This document shows positions 44,720 through 54,949 of a stretch of DNA of 64,000 bases, one piece after another (positions within the stretch are counted from its first letter, which is position 1; each line of letters starts with the position of its first letter). The notes under the pieces were generated by a model. The model worked only from the letters and a program-made list of their open reading frames with translations, was not told the DNA's origin and did not search any database. Source of the DNA: Gammaproteobacteria bacterium. GTDB taxonomy: Bacteria; Pseudomonadota; Gammaproteobacteria; Steroidobacterales; Steroidobacteraceae. Location of the stretch: assembly GCA_027459765.1 (NCBI GenBank), contig DAIDHD010000053.1:1-64000 (forward strand), read 5' to 3'. Made by a program: the position numbers and the translations under genes.

Positions 44720-46368
44720 GGCGCCTCCTTGGGTTTGCCGCGCAGCAGCGACTCGGGGTGACGGTCCAGATAGTCCATCAACACGCGCACCGACCGGGCT
44801 GCGTGCGCCAGCTGCACCAGCGCCGCGTCCAGATCACTCTGCAGCGGAGCGTCGGCGGCCAGCGCCGACTTGGCGTTCTGCATGGCGCCGCGCGCCTCCG
44901 TGAGGGTGGCCTCGACCTGCGGTGCGATGTCGGTGTCCACCCGGCGCAGCAGCCGATCGAGATCCGCGAGTGAATGGTCGAGTCCGTCCATGGTGGTCAG
45001 CAGTCGGGCAGAGATGCGGTCGAAGGGTACCTGGTCCAGCTTCTTGGCGATGCTGCCGATCGACTCCTGGATCTCGTCTAGCGGACCGCGCGTGGTCGGG
45101 AACAGGGCCGGCCGCTGTTCCCAGCGCACGTGATCGCGCGGCGCGCGGGGGTGCTCGTCGAGAGCGACGTACTTCTGTCCGGTCAGCAGATTGCCGGTAC
45201 GGATTTCGGCGCGCAATCCGTGCGCCACCATCTCGTCGATGAAGGCTCGGCCGGCGGCGGAGGAACTGCCGTCCGCCGGAACCGACTCGGCGCCGTCCCG
45301 GGTGCGGCTGCGAATACGCTGCGGGAAGACGTCGACTTCGACCGGAAAGCGCAGCTTGCCCGCACGCCGGTCGTATTCGACTGAAATCCGCTTCACCTCG
45401 CCCACCGTGATGCCGCCGAGGTCGATCGGAGCACCCACCGCCAGCCCGCGCAGCGATCCGTCGAACACCATCACGAACGTGTCGACCAATGTCTCAGGCT
45501 GGCGCATGGCGCGTTCGCGGTCCGAGTAGAGCCTGAATGGCGTGTCGGCCGGCACGCTCGCGGCGCGTTCGACGCCCGGAAGGTTCTGGAACGCGATTCC
45601 GCCCTCGAGCAGCGAGGTCAGCGACTCGGTGTGCAGCTTCACGCCCTCGGAATCCACCGACACGTCGATGCCGCTCGCCTGCCAGAAGCGGGTCGCGTCC
45701 GTCACGTACTGGTCGAAGGGCGCGTACACGAACACCTTCATGGTGACGCTGTTGCCCCCCGGATCGAGCGCGTAGGCGATCACCTGGCCGGCAGCGATGT
45801 GGCGGTAGTACACCGAAGAGCCCACGCTCACCGAACCGATGTCATCGGCGTGCAGCACGAATTCCCGTCCCGGCACGTCGAAGGTGACCACCGGCGGCGC
45901 TTCCAGGCCGGCGAAGCGCCGCCGTTCGACGCCCGACCGGCCGACGTCCACGCCGATGTACGCACCCGAGACCAGGGTGCCGAGGCCCGACACGTTGCCG
46001 CCGACGACGCGCGGGCGGACCACCCAGAAGCGTGTGTCCTCGACCAGATAGTCGCGCGCGTCGCGGTGGATGCGCGCGGTGACGACGACCTGCTTGCGGT
46101 CGGGTGCCACGTGTATCTCGGTCACCTCGCCGATGTCGACGTCGCGATAGCGGATCTTGGTCTTGTTGGGCTCGAGCCCCTCGGCCGTCCGAAAGCCGAT
46201 CTCGATGGTGGGACCCTGCGAGAGCTTCTGCTGCACCACCACGATCGCGGTGGCGAGCGCAACCAGCGCCGGCAGCAGCCAGACGTATGCCACCGAGCGG
46301 CCGCGCGCGGGTTCCGCGAGCGCCTCGGGCAGTTCCTGCAAGGGCGGATCCTCCTCAGGCGGCGGCAT
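44716..46368 (-). CDS. pqiB: PqiB MCE-domain protein
   Basis: A 550-residue protein with one N-terminal transmembrane helix (about 27-47). Three MCE domains follow (starting near residues 50, 165 and 290), recognisable by IEIGFRTAEGLEPNKTKIRYRDVDIGEV and similar blocks. A C-terminal coiled-coil (about 430-530) forms the needle in known homologues. It bridges the periplasm for phospholipid transport. It overlaps the upstream pqiA2 by 14 bases and pqiC by four. Confidence 0.92.
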   Translation of the reverse strand: MPPPEEDPPLQELPEALAEPARGRSVAYVWLLPALVALATAIVVVQQKLSQGPTIEIGFRTAEGLEPNKTKIRYRDVDIGEVTEIHVAPDRKQVVVTARIHRDARDYLVEDTRFWVVRPRVVGGNVSGLGTLVSGAYIGVDVGRSGVERRRFAGLEAPPVVTFDVPGREFVLHADDIGSVSVGSSVYYRHIAAGQVIAYALDPGGNSVTMKVFVYAPFDQYVTDATRFWQASGIDVSVDSEGVKLHTESLTSLLEGGIAFQNLPGVERAASVPADTPFRLYSDRERAMRQPETLVDTFVMVFDGSLRGLAVGAPIDLGGITVGEVKRISVEYDRRAGKLRFPVEVDVFPQRIRSRTRDGAESVPADGSSSAAGRAFIDEMVAHGLRAEIRTGNLLTGQKYVALDEHPRAPRDHVRWEQRPALFPTTRGPLDEIQESIGSIAKKLDQVPFDRISARLLTTMDGLDHSLADLDRLLRRVDTDIAPQVEATLTEARGAMQNAKSALAADAPLQSDLDAALVQLAHAARSVRVLMDYLDRHPESLLRGKPKEAP

Positions 46369-47008
46369 CGGAGTCCCAGAGCAGGCGTTCGTCGAATGTC
46401 TGCGCGGCGAGCATGGTCAGGACCACGACCGCGCAGAACGCCAGCGCCCCCGTGCCGACGCGCACGTTGGCCAGCGTGCGAAACTGCACCAGGCAGGCGA
46501 GCACGGTCACCGCGAACACGTCGAGCATCGACCAGCGGCCGACGAACTCGACCATGCGATAGAGGCGGCTGCGTGGCGCCGCCGGCGCGGGCGCTCCCAG
46601 GGTGGACAGCAGCAGCCATCCCAGGCTGACGAGCTTCAGGAGCGGGACCACGATGCTCGCGAAGAAAACCAGCAGCGCGAGCGGCCAGGAACCGGCGTGC
46701 AGCAGGGCGATCACGCCGCTGAGGATCGTGTCGTCGTCCTCGCCGAACAGCGTGCGGGTATGCATCACCGGCAGCAGGTTGGCCGGCACGTAGAGGATGG
46801 CCGCCGTGAGCAGGAGCGCCGCGCAGACCGAGCGGCTGCCCGGGCGGCGCTCGTGCAGCGGCGCGTGGCAGCGCGGACAGAGGAGCCGCGCCGCGGCGGC
46901 CGCGGCGGCCGGCACGCGCGTTGCCGCGCGGCAGCGCAGGCAAAGACGCACGCCGAGCCGACGCCCCGTCGCCGGTTGCGCACCCGTCTTTGGCCGCGCA
47001 CCCGTCAT
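46355..47008 (-). CDS. pqiA: PqiA-type membrane protein, second half-unit
   Basis: A 217-residue protein with a zinc-ribbon-like CLRC...CPRC pair at the N-terminus and four hydrophobic helices. Segments LLTAAILYVPANLLPVM and FVGRWSMLDVFAV are the PqiA-domain hallmarks. E. coli PqiA carries two such units in one chain; here they are two genes, as in pseudomonads. It sits in the inner membrane, and its start overlaps the first unit by four bases (ATGA). Confidence 0.88.
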   Translation of the reverse strand: MTGARPKTGAQPATGRRLGVRLCLRCRAATRVPAAAAAAARLLCPRCHAPLHERRPGSRSVCAALLLTAAILYVPANLLPVMHTRTLFGEDDDTILSGVIALLHAGSWPLALLVFFASIVVPLLKLVSLGWLLLSTLGAPAPAAPRSRLYRMVEFVGRWSMLDVFAVTVLACLVQFRTLANVRVGTGALAFCAVVVLTMLAAQTFDERLLWDSDAAA

Positions 47009-47604
47009 CGGCCGTGCTCCAGCCAGCGCCAGAGCTGGTCCGGCGGGGCCAGAACGCCGAGCGCCGTGACGATCACCATGAATGCCGAATACGCATAGAC
47101 CGATATGCCGGGCACGACGTCCGCCACGCCGGCGAGTTTCACCGCCGCTACCAGCACGCCGAGCACGAACACCTCACTCATGGCCCAGGGGCGAACGGCC
47201 GACAACACGGCTACCCAGCGCGCACCGCGCGCCGCAGGTCCGCCGCGGGGCGCGAGCAGCAGAGCGGCCAAGGCGGCGACCTGTGCGAGCGGCAGCAACA
47301 CCGTGGTGAGCAGCACCACGGCGGCCAACGCGCCGTAGCCTTGCTGGAACAAGACCACCGCGGCACCGGTGAGCGTCGCGGCACGGGTCGTGTCCTCCAC
47401 CCGAAGCGCGATCAGCGGGTACGCCAAGCCGAGCGCGAGGAGCACGACCGCGCTCGCGCACAAGGCGAGCACCACGTCCCCGTGGACGTCGTGCGTGCGG
47501 TAAAGTTCCGCCCGGCAGCGCGTGCAACGGAAGCGCGCGGCGCCCGCCGGCCGTCGCACGCGGTGTGCGAGATCGCAGGCCGGACACACGATCACCGAAG
47601 TCAC
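47005..47604 (-). CDS. pqiA: PqiA-type membrane protein, first half-unit
   Basis: A 199-residue protein with its own CPAC...CTRC ribbon followed by four helices and the WAMSEVFVLGVLVAAVKL block that defines the PqiA domain. GTG 47604 is used; GTG 47595 is equally possible. It is the first gene of pqiA1-pqiA2-pqiB-pqiC-slt, with all five overlapping. The promoter should lie in the 95-base gap to tamA, but no box stands out. Confidence 0.88.
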   Translation of the reverse strand: MTSVIVCPACDLAHRVRRPAGAARFRCTRCRAELYRTHDVHGDVVLALCASAVVLLALGLAYPLIALRVEDTTRAATLTGAAVVLFQQGYGALAAVVLLTTVLLPLAQVAALAALLLAPRGGPAARGARWVAVLSAVRPWAMSEVFVLGVLVAAVKLAGVADVVPGISVYAYSAFMVIVTALGVLAPPDQLWRWLEHGR

Positions 47605-47699
47605 GCCGACGTCGTCCGCTGCGGGGAATGCTTACTGCGCATGGCGCCGGGTAATGTAACACTGGAACTACGACGCCGCGTCCGGATGGCCTGAAACGA

Positions 47700-49658
47700 A
47701 TGTCCTTGCACAGCACGCGCCGTGGGCCGCCGCGCGGCGCCCGTCCCTGGCTCGCGTCGCTCGCGCTCTGCGCCGCCGCGACCGTGCACGGCGCCGACTC
47801 CGTGCCTTATCGAGTCGAACTCGCCACCACCGGCGACGCGGCGCTCGACACGACGCTCGCCGCGTCGTCGGAGCTCGAGTCGTTGCGGCAATCGGCGCCG
47901 GTGAGTCCGTTCGGGCTGATCGCGCGAGCGCGCGGCGACGGCGCGCGCTTCAAGACCGTTCTGGAGAGCTTCGGGTACTACCAGTCGACCGTGAGCGTGC
48001 AGATCGATGGCCGTGCGCTCTCGGATCTCGACCTGCCGCAGGCGCTGGCGGAGCTGCCCCGCGGCCGGGAGGCGAAAATCCAGGCGCGCTTCACGCTCGG
48101 GCCGCTCTACCGGCTGGGCAAGATCGAGGTCAGCGGCGACCTGCCGCCGCAGGCGAGCGCCGCGCTCGGTCTCGCCACCGGCGACCCGGCGGTAGCGTCG
48201 GCCGTGCTCGCCGCCGGAAGGAGACTCGAGGACCACCTGCAGGCCGAAGGCTACGCTTTCGCCCGGGTGGACCCGCCGGTGGCCTACGAGGACGCCACCC
48301 AGCCCCTGCTCGACCTGTCCTTCCACGCCGTCACCGGCGCGAAGGTGCCCATCGGCAGCGTCGCCATCGTCGGATTGAAGCGCGTCCGGGAGGACGTCGC
48401 GCGGCGCAGCCTGCGGTTGCGCACCGGGCAGCCCTTCAGTCCGGCGGCGGTCGAGAACGCGCGCCGCGATCTGCTCGCGCTCGGGCCATTCGGCGCGGTG
48501 AGCGTACGCCTCGGCGAGCGCGTCGACGACACCGGCGGCGTGCCCGTGACCTTCCGGGTGCGCGAGCGTCCCAGGCACGCCGTCAGCCTGAACGCCGCCT
48601 ATTCGTCCGACCTCGGCGGCAGCGGCGGCGTGACCTGGACCGATCGCACCGTCTTCGGCGGCGCCGGGCAGTTGAGCGTGGCGGCGTCGGTGCTCAATTA
48701 CGGTGGCAATGCGAGCACTGCGGTGGGTTACGATGACAGCGTCAAGTTGTTGTTGCCGGATTTCCTCGCTCACGACCAGTCCCTGCAGGTCGCGGTCGGC
48801 GCGATCAAGCAGTCGTTGCAGGCCTACGATCAGACCGCCCGCTCGGCCGGGCTCACCCTGACGCGCAAGCTGTCGAACGTGTGGAGCGCGAGTGCCGGCG
48901 CCTCGATCACCGACGAGCAGATCCGCCAGGCGGCCGTCGACTCGGGCGGCAACACGCCGTCACCGGGCGGCACCACGAGCGCGCAACCGCAGTACGCGGT
49001 GCGCAATTACACGCTGCTCGCGGCGCCATTGAGCGTGAGCTACGATTCGACCAACCTCGGCTCGCCGCTCGACGATCCCACCCACGGCATGCGCGACTCC
49101 TTGAGCGTGGCGCCGACGCGCGCGCTGGGCCACCCGAACTCCACCTTCATCGTGAGTCAGCTGAAGCTCGCCGACTACCTCGACGTGGGACGTTGGTTCG
49201 ACCAGCCCGGGCGCACGGTGCTCGCGAGCCGTCTGCTCGCCGGGCGCGCCGAGGGCGCCGGTGAACTGAGCCTGCCGCCCGATCAGCGCTTCTACGGCGG
49301 TGGTAGCGGCACGATTCGCGGCTTTCGCTATCAGTCGGTCGGACCGGTGTTCGTCAGCCCGCCCGCGCCCGCATCCCTGGCCGGCCTGCCGATCGGCGGC
49401 ACTGCCATCGTGGCGGCCTCGCTGGAACTGCGTCAGCGCATCCTCGGCAACTGGGGCGCCGCCGCGTTCGTCGACGCCGGCGAGGTCAGTGCGAGCTTGA
49501 GGCCGCTACCCAGCACGCTGCGCATCGGCGCCGGCGCGGGGGTGCGCTACTACACGCCCATCGGTCCCGTGCGCCTTGACGTCGCGGTGCCGACGCGGCG
49601 TTTCGGTCCCAACCAGGACAACTTCGAGATCTACATCGGTCTCGGGCAGGCGTTTTGA
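47700..49658 (+). CDS. tamA: TamA outer-membrane translocation component
   Basis: A 652-residue Omp85-family protein with a signal peptide (ending near AATVHGA), about three POTRA domains (about 35-290) and a C-terminal 16-strand barrel. The RFYGGGSGTIRGFRYQSVGP motif is the conserved barrel lid signature, and LRIGAGAGVRYYTPIGPVRLDVA is the final strands. With TamB it inserts or moves lipids and autotransporter-like proteins. It lies divergently from pqiA, and its stop overlaps the tamB start by one base. Confidence 0.93.
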   Translation: MSLHSTRRGPPRGARPWLASLALCAAATVHGADSVPYRVELATTGDAALDTTLAASSELESLRQSAPVSPFGLIARARGDGARFKTVLESFGYYQSTVSVQIDGRALSDLDLPQALAELPRGREAKIQARFTLGPLYRLGKIEVSGDLPPQASAALGLATGDPAVASAVLAAGRRLEDHLQAEGYAFARVDPPVAYEDATQPLLDLSFHAVTGAKVPIGSVAIVGLKRVREDVARRSLRLRTGQPFSPAAVENARRDLLALGPFGAVSVRLGERVDDTGGVPVTFRVRERPRHAVSLNAAYSSDLGGSGGVTWTDRTVFGGAGQLSVAASVLNYGGNASTAVGYDDSVKLLLPDFLAHDQSLQVAVGAIKQSLQAYDQTARSAGLTLTRKLSNVWSASAGASITDEQIRQAAVDSGGNTPSPGGTTSAQPQYAVRNYTLLAAPLSVSYDSTNLGSPLDDPTHGMRDSLSVAPTRALGHPNSTFIVSQLKLADYLDVGRWFDQPGRTVLASRLLAGRAEGAGELSLPPDQRFYGGGSGTIRGFRYQSVGPVFVSPPAPASLAGLPIGGTAIVAASLELRQRILGNWGAAAFVDAGEVSASLRPLPSTLRIGAGAGVRYYTPIGPVRLDVAVPTRRFGPNQDNFEIYIGLGQAF

Positions 49659-52600
49659 TGCGCCGGTTCGCGCGCCTCACGGCATGGGTTGCGGTTGCCA
49701 CGGCGACACTCGCGGCGCTGCTGCTCGCGGCCGCCTGGCTGCTGCTGGGCACCGACACCGGGCGGACGGCGCTCGAGCGCGCGGTCGACCGTGGCAGTGG
49801 CGGGTACGTGCGGCTCGCGGGACTCGGCGGGCGATTCCCGCGACACCTGACGCTCGAGAGGTTGATGATCAGCGATGCACGCGGTGTCTGGCTGACCGCC
49901 GAGCGAATCGATCTGACCTGGTCGCCGTGGGGACTGGTCTCGCGCCGCATCGAGATCGACCGGCTGCGTGTGCAACGCCTGCGGATCGAGCGTGCACCCG
50001 CGTCCGGCACCACCGCCGGTGGGGGCGTCTCGCCTCACGTCGAGGTGGCCGATGCCGAGATCCGGTCGCTCGAACTTGGCGCCGCGCTGGTCGGGCGGCA
50101 GGCGCTGTTGCGGGTCGCCGGCGCGGCGCGGCTGCGCTCGCTCGAGGACGGGGACGCGCGACTCGAGGCGACGCGCCTCGACGCACCCGGCGATTACCGG
50201 TTGACGCTGCGGGTGGATCCGACCCGCCTGGACGCAGCGTTGCGGGTCGCCGAGCCCGCGGCGGGACCGCTGCAGACCCTGCTCGGAATGCCCGGTCTCG
50301 GCGCGCTGCACGCCGCCGCGGGCGTGGCCGGACCGCGCACCGCGGCCCGCGTCGTGGCGGATCTGGATGCCGGCAGCGCGCGTGCGCATGCCGGCGGTAC
50401 GGTGGATCTCGCTGCACGGCGCATGGATCTCGACGTGAAGGTCGACTCCGGTGCGCAGCGACCGAATGCGTCCTTCGCCTGGCGTTTCTTAAGCGCCCGC
50501 CTGCGACTGCACGGCCGCTGGCGCGCGCCGGATGCCGACGGGGTGGTCGAGTTGCGCGGACTCGAGCTCGCCGGCGGCACCGCCGCCGACACCGTGCATG
50601 CCGACCTGCGGGGCGGCGGCGGCACCCTGGCCGCGCAGGCACGGATCGAGGGCCTGCGCGTTGCCGGTCCGCAGCCGCTGTTATTCGCGCGTGCTCCGCT
50701 CACCGTGCGGCTCGACTGGCAGCTCGACGCCGTCGGCCGCCCGCTGCGAGCCGAGCTGAGCCACCCCCTGGTGGCGGCCACGCTGCGTGCGGTGACGGCG
50801 GCACCTCGAAGCGTGGAAGTCGATGCCTCCTTGCCGGACCTCGCGCCGCTTGGCGCATTCCTGGCGCAGGACGCGCGCGGCTCGGCCTCGCTGCATGCCC
50901 ACATCGATGAGTCCGCGCGCGGCTGGCGCTTCGCGGCCAATGCGCAAGCGCGGTTGAGCGGCACCGCGGCCTGGGTCGCGCCGCTCGGGGGTCGCGTCCG
51001 CGTGCAGGTGGAGGGCGAGAGCGAGTCCGACGTGGTGCGCCTCGACCGCGCGCAGTTGCTCGTACCCGCCGGCTCGCTCAGCATCGCCGGTGCGCTCATG
51101 CCGCGGGAACGCAGGGTCGACGCGAGCTGGCAGCTGACGCTCGCGGATCTCGCGCGATTCACGCCTGCGCTCGCCGGCACCGCCGAGGCGAGCGGTCGAC
51201 TGCGCGGCGCCTTCGATGCACTGCAGATCGATGCGCGCCTCGCCGCCACCGCATCCGTGCACGGCTCGCCGCCGGGAAAATTGACCGCGACCGCAGGTCT
51301 GCGCGGCTGGCCGCGCGACCCGAGCGCGCAGGTCACGGTGGGTGGCGTGCTCGACGAGGCGCCTTTCGACCTCGACCTCGCGCTGCAGCGCTCCGGCGGC
51401 CGGACGCTGCGTCTGGCCGTTCGCCGTGCGCAGTGGAAGAGCGCCGAGGTCGCGGGCGACCTCGATCTGGATTCCAGCCTCGAGCATCCGCGTGGCCGGT
51501 TGCACCTGCAGATCGGCCGCCTCGCCGATCTGCGCCAGGTCACCGGCGCCGAACTCGAGGGCGTCGTCGACGGCGACCTCGCGTTCACACCGGGCGCCGG
51601 CGGCACCGACGTCGCGCTACGCGTGGCGGCCCGCGACGTCGCCGCTGGCGGATTGCACGGCGCCGCGCAGGTCACCGCCGCCGGCAGGCTGCCGCGCCTC
51701 GCCGTCGGCTTCGCGGCGCAGTCACCGGCGCTGTTCGGTGCCGCGGCGGCGCTCACCGGCCACGGCACGGTGGACGTGGCGAGTCGCGAACTGCGCCTCG
51801 CGCAAGCCGAATTCGACCTGCGCAAAGAGTCGGTGCGCCTGGAGCGGCCCGTGAACGTATCGGTCGCGCAGGGCGTGCAGATCGATTCGCTGGTATTGCG
51901 CGCGGGGACGGCGCGCTTGTCGATCGCCGGACGGCTGACACCGAGCCTCGATGCAAGCGTCGCGCTCGACGGCGTGCACGCCGATTTGATCGACGCCTTT
52001 CTGCCGGGCGTGGTGAGGACCGTCACGGTGAGCGGGGATGCGCGCCTGACCGGTACCGCGAGCGCGCCTACCGGCGCGGTCCACCTCGACGCCGCGGGCC
52101 TGCGGTTCGCGGGCGAGGCGGGGGAGGGGCTGCCGCCGGCGCAACTCGCGTTGCACGCCGAATTGGCCGGCGACGCGACCGCGCTCGACGCGCGTCTGCG
52201 CACCGCCGACGGCTCGGAACTCGCGCTCGACGGGCATCTGCCCTGGCGCAGCGGCGCCGACCTCGACCTCAAGTTGCACGGCGCCGCGGACCTGAAGCTC
52301 GCCAACGCCTGGCTGGAGGCCGGCGGCCTGCGGGTCGACGGGCGGCTCGGCGTCGACGCGACGCTGACGGGCCAGTGGCAGGCGCCGGTTCTCGGCGGGA
52401 ATTTCACCCTGACCGACGGCGATTTTCGCGATTACGGGCGAGGCGTCGAGTTCTCGCACGTCAGCGCCGTGCTCACCGCGGCCGACAGGACGCTCACCAT
52501 CCGGCAGTGTTCGGCCAATGCCGCGGCCGGCACCGTCACGCTCGCCGGCAGTCTCGGCGTGCTCGAACCCGGCATGCCGCTCGACGTGGTGATCAAGGCG

Positions 52601-53593
52601 CGCAAGGCTCAACCGGTGGCGAGCGCGATCGTCACCAGCACGCTGGATGCGGATCTGACCGTGCGCGGCCGATTGCGCGAACGCATCGACGTCGCCGGCA
52701 CGATCACGCTCGACCGCACGCTGATCGGCATTCCCAATTCCCTGCCGCCCAACGTCGCGGTGCTGGACGTGCGCCGGCGCGGCACGGCGACCGCGCACGC
52801 CGTCAATCCGCTCGTCATCGGCTTGGATCTGCGGGTGTCGGCGCCGCGGGAAGTCCTGGTGCAGGGCCGCGGCCTCGACGCCGAGCTCAGTGGCCAGCTA
52901 CGCATTCGCGGCACCGCCGATGAGCCTGCGGTCGGCGGAGGTTTCGACCTGCAGCGCGGCAGCTTCACGCTCGCCGGGCGACGGCTCGACATCACGTCGG
53001 GTCGCGTCGGCTTCGACGGCGCCGGACTGCGCCGGCGGATCGATCCGACGCTCGACTTCACCGCGCAGGTGGCCCTCAGCGACACCACCGCCAAGCTGGT
53101 GATCACCGGGCACGCGGACTCGCCCCAATTCTCGCTCACCAGCGCGCCCACCGTGCTGCCGCCCGACGAGATCATGTGCCGCCTGCTGTTCGGACAGTGC
53201 GCGGCCCAGCCGACCGCGTTGCAGGCGGCGCAGATCGGCGCGGCCCTCGCCACCATGAGCGGAATCGGCGACGGCTCGCTCAATCCGCTGGTGCGGCTGC
53301 AGCGCAGTCTCGGCCTGGATCGGCTGTCGGTCGGTTCCGCGAGTCCGGTCACCGGATCGCCCGGCGAGTCGAGCGGCGCCGCCATCCAGGCGGGACGCTA
53401 TGTGACCCGCCGCATCTACGTGCAGGGCACCCAGAGCACCACGGGCAACTCGCAGGTGGAGGTCGACGTCGACCTGACCAAGCACCTGCAACTCAAGACG
53501 CGGCTCGGCAACGGCACCGCGGTCACTCAGGGGACCACGCCGGAGAACGACCCGGGCAGCAGCATCGGACTCTCATACACCTTCGAGTATTGA
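49658..53593 (+). CDS. tamB: TamB (AsmA-like bridging protein)
   Basis: A 1311-residue periplasm-spanning protein. One N-terminal helix (about 8-28) anchors it in the inner membrane; long beta-taco repeats follow. The C-terminal DUF490/TamB domain has FDLQRGSFTLAGRRLDITSGRVGFDG and VDVDLTKHLQLKTRLGNGTAV, ending GLSYTFEY. It works with TamA; recent work on homologues points to phospholipid transport. ATG 49658 shares one base with the tamA TGA. Confidence 0.93.
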   Translation: MRRFARLTAWVAVATATLAALLLAAAWLLLGTDTGRTALERAVDRGSGGYVRLAGLGGRFPRHLTLERLMISDARGVWLTAERIDLTWSPWGLVSRRIEIDRLRVQRLRIERAPASGTTAGGGVSPHVEVADAEIRSLELGAALVGRQALLRVAGAARLRSLEDGDARLEATRLDAPGDYRLTLRVDPTRLDAALRVAEPAAGPLQTLLGMPGLGALHAAAGVAGPRTAARVVADLDAGSARAHAGGTVDLAARRMDLDVKVDSGAQRPNASFAWRFLSARLRLHGRWRAPDADGVVELRGLELAGGTAADTVHADLRGGGGTLAAQARIEGLRVAGPQPLLFARAPLTVRLDWQLDAVGRPLRAELSHPLVAATLRAVTAAPRSVEVDASLPDLAPLGAFLAQDARGSASLHAHIDESARGWRFAANAQARLSGTAAWVAPLGGRVRVQVEGESESDVVRLDRAQLLVPAGSLSIAGALMPRERRVDASWQLTLADLARFTPALAGTAEASGRLRGAFDALQIDARLAATASVHGSPPGKLTATAGLRGWPRDPSAQVTVGGVLDEAPFDLDLALQRSGGRTLRLAVRRAQWKSAEVAGDLDLDSSLEHPRGRLHLQIGRLADLRQVTGAELEGVVDGDLAFTPGAGGTDVALRVAARDVAAGGLHGAAQVTAAGRLPRLAVGFAAQSPALFGAAAALTGHGTVDVASRELRLAQAEFDLRKESVRLERPVNVSVAQGVQIDSLVLRAGTARLSIAGRLTPSLDASVALDGVHADLIDAFLPGVVRTVTVSGDARLTGTASAPTGAVHLDAAGLRFAGEAGEGLPPAQLALHAELAGDATALDARLRTADGSELALDGHLPWRSGADLDLKLHGAADLKLANAWLEAGGLRVDGRLGVDATLTGQWQAPVLGGNFTLTDGDFRDYGRGVEFSHVSAVLTAADRTLTIRQCSANAAAGTVTLAGSLGVLEPGMPLDVVIKARKAQPVASAIVTSTLDADLTVRGRLRERIDVAGTITLDRTLIGIPNSLPPNVAVLDVRRRGTATAHAVNPLVIGLDLRVSAPREVLVQGRGLDAELSGQLRIRGTADEPAVGGGFDLQRGSFTLAGRRLDITSGRVGFDGAGLRRRIDPTLDFTAQVALSDTTAKLVITGHADSPQFSLTSAPTVLPPDEIMCRLLFGQCAAQPTALQAAQIGAALATMSGIGDGSLNPLVRLQRSLGLDRLSVGSASPVTGSPGESSGAAIQAGRYVTRRIYVQGTQSTTGNSQVEVDVDLTKHLQLKTRLGNGTAVTQGTTPENDPGSSIGLSYTFEY

Positions 53594-53606
53594 TGCGCGC
53601 CTCGAG

Positions 53607-54872
53607 TCACTGACGGTAACGATCCGCCAGGCTCTGATAGAGCGGCGGGGTGAGCAGCTTCGAGAGCGCCGTGGCGACCGCCGCGGTGATCATCAGCGGC
53701 AGCACCATCGCGTGTTGCGCGGTCATTTCCATGACGATCACGAGCGAGGTGAGCGGCGCCTGCGTGACGCCAGCGAGGAAGCCGCACATCCCGAGGATGG
53801 CGAAGGGCACGGCCGAGGTCTGGCCGAGCAGATCGGCGAGCCACTGGCCGAGACCCGCGCCCACCGACAGCGACGGCGCCAGCAGCCCGGCCGGAATGCC
53901 GCTCAAATAGGACAGCCAGGTGGCGGCGGCCCGCGCGGGCGCGTAGATGCCGGGCAGATGCGCGTGCCCCTCGAGCACGGAGCGCGCCTCGGCATAACCC
54001 GTGCCGTAGGTCAGTCCGCCGCTGACGGCGCCGAGGGCGGCGACCGCCAGACCGCACAGACCGGCGAACATCGCCGGTCGCTCGCGGCGCAGTCGTCCGA
54101 GCGCGCCGGGCAGGCTTACGACGGTTGCCAGGGTCAGGCGGCTGAATGCGCCGCCCGCGAGCCCGCAGACGAGCACGAGCACGATCAGCGCCGGGGTCAG
54201 CCCGTGGTTCGTCAGGGTCACCGACGGCTGGCCGAAGTAGGTGTAGTCGCCGATGAGCGCGATGGCCACCACGCCGGAGAGGATGACCGCGGCGAGCATG
54301 GTGCCGCTGGCGCGCTCCTCGAACGATCGCGCCAGCTCCTCGATGGCGAACACGATGCCCGCGAGCGGCGTGTTGAAGGCGGCTGCGACCCCGGCGGCGC
54401 CGCCGGCGAGCACCAGCGCGCGCCGGTGGGCGTCGGTGCGCCGATGTTGCATGAAGCGCCAAGCGCCGTTGACGATCACGGCGCCGACGTGAACCGTCGG
54501 GCCTTCGCGTCCGATCGAACCACCGCAGAGCAGCCCCGCGGCGGCGAGCGCCACCCTTCCGACCACCACCAGGGGCCGGAGGATGCGCAGTCCCTCGGCG
54601 CCCGAGTCCGAACGCAACGCGAAGATCGTCTGCGGGATGCCGCTGCCCTCGGCGCCGCGGAAGAACCGCTGCGTCAGCCAGGCTATGCAGAAAAAGCCCA
54701 GCGGCGCGGTGAGCCACGGCCACAACGACGAATGCGTCACCAGCCGGCGCAGCAGACCCTGGGAGAGATCGGCGAGCTCGGCGAAACCGACCGCCGCGAT
54801 TCCGACCACCGCCGCGCCGCCCCACAGCAGGACGCGATCGCGCCAGCGCGCGAGAGAAAGCAGCTTACTCAT
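53607..54872 (-). CDS. ClC-type chloride channel/antiporter
   Basis: A 421-residue ClC protein. Selectivity motifs GSGIPQ, GGSIGREGP (gating Glu near residue 125) and the late GIPAGLLAPSLSVGAGLG are intact. The inner proton Glu is kept in AFNTPLAGIVFAIEEL, which favours an H+/Cl- exchanger over a passive channel. There are no CBS domains. ATG 54872 or 54878 may be used, as no ribosome-binding site decides. It is convergent with tamB. Confidence 0.9.
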   Translation of the reverse strand: MSKLLSLARWRDRVLLWGGAAVVGIAAVGFAELADLSQGLLRRLVTHSSLWPWLTAPLGFFCIAWLTQRFFRGAEGSGIPQTIFALRSDSGAEGLRILRPLVVVGRVALAAAGLLCGGSIGREGPTVHVGAVIVNGAWRFMQHRRTDAHRRALVLAGGAAGVAAAFNTPLAGIVFAIEELARSFEERASGTMLAAVILSGVVAIALIGDYTYFGQPSVTLTNHGLTPALIVLVLVCGLAGGAFSRLTLATVVSLPGALGRLRRERPAMFAGLCGLAVAALGAVSGGLTYGTGYAEARSVLEGHAHLPGIYAPARAAATWLSYLSGIPAGLLAPSLSVGAGLGQWLADLLGQTSAVPFAILGMCGFLAGVTQAPLTSLVIVMEMTAQHAMVLPLMITAAVATALSKLLTPPLYQSLADRYRQ

Positions 54873-54949
54873 CACCATGGGCACAAGGATAAAGGAGTCG
54901 GTGCGGCGGACGCCTCGATCGGGACCTAAAAATCGCGTAACGTGCGCCC

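Noticed and set aside
46355-47604. pqiA split by a frameshift
   Set aside because: Each half has its own Cys ribbon and helices, and the ATGA overlap is typical of a two-gene arrangement.
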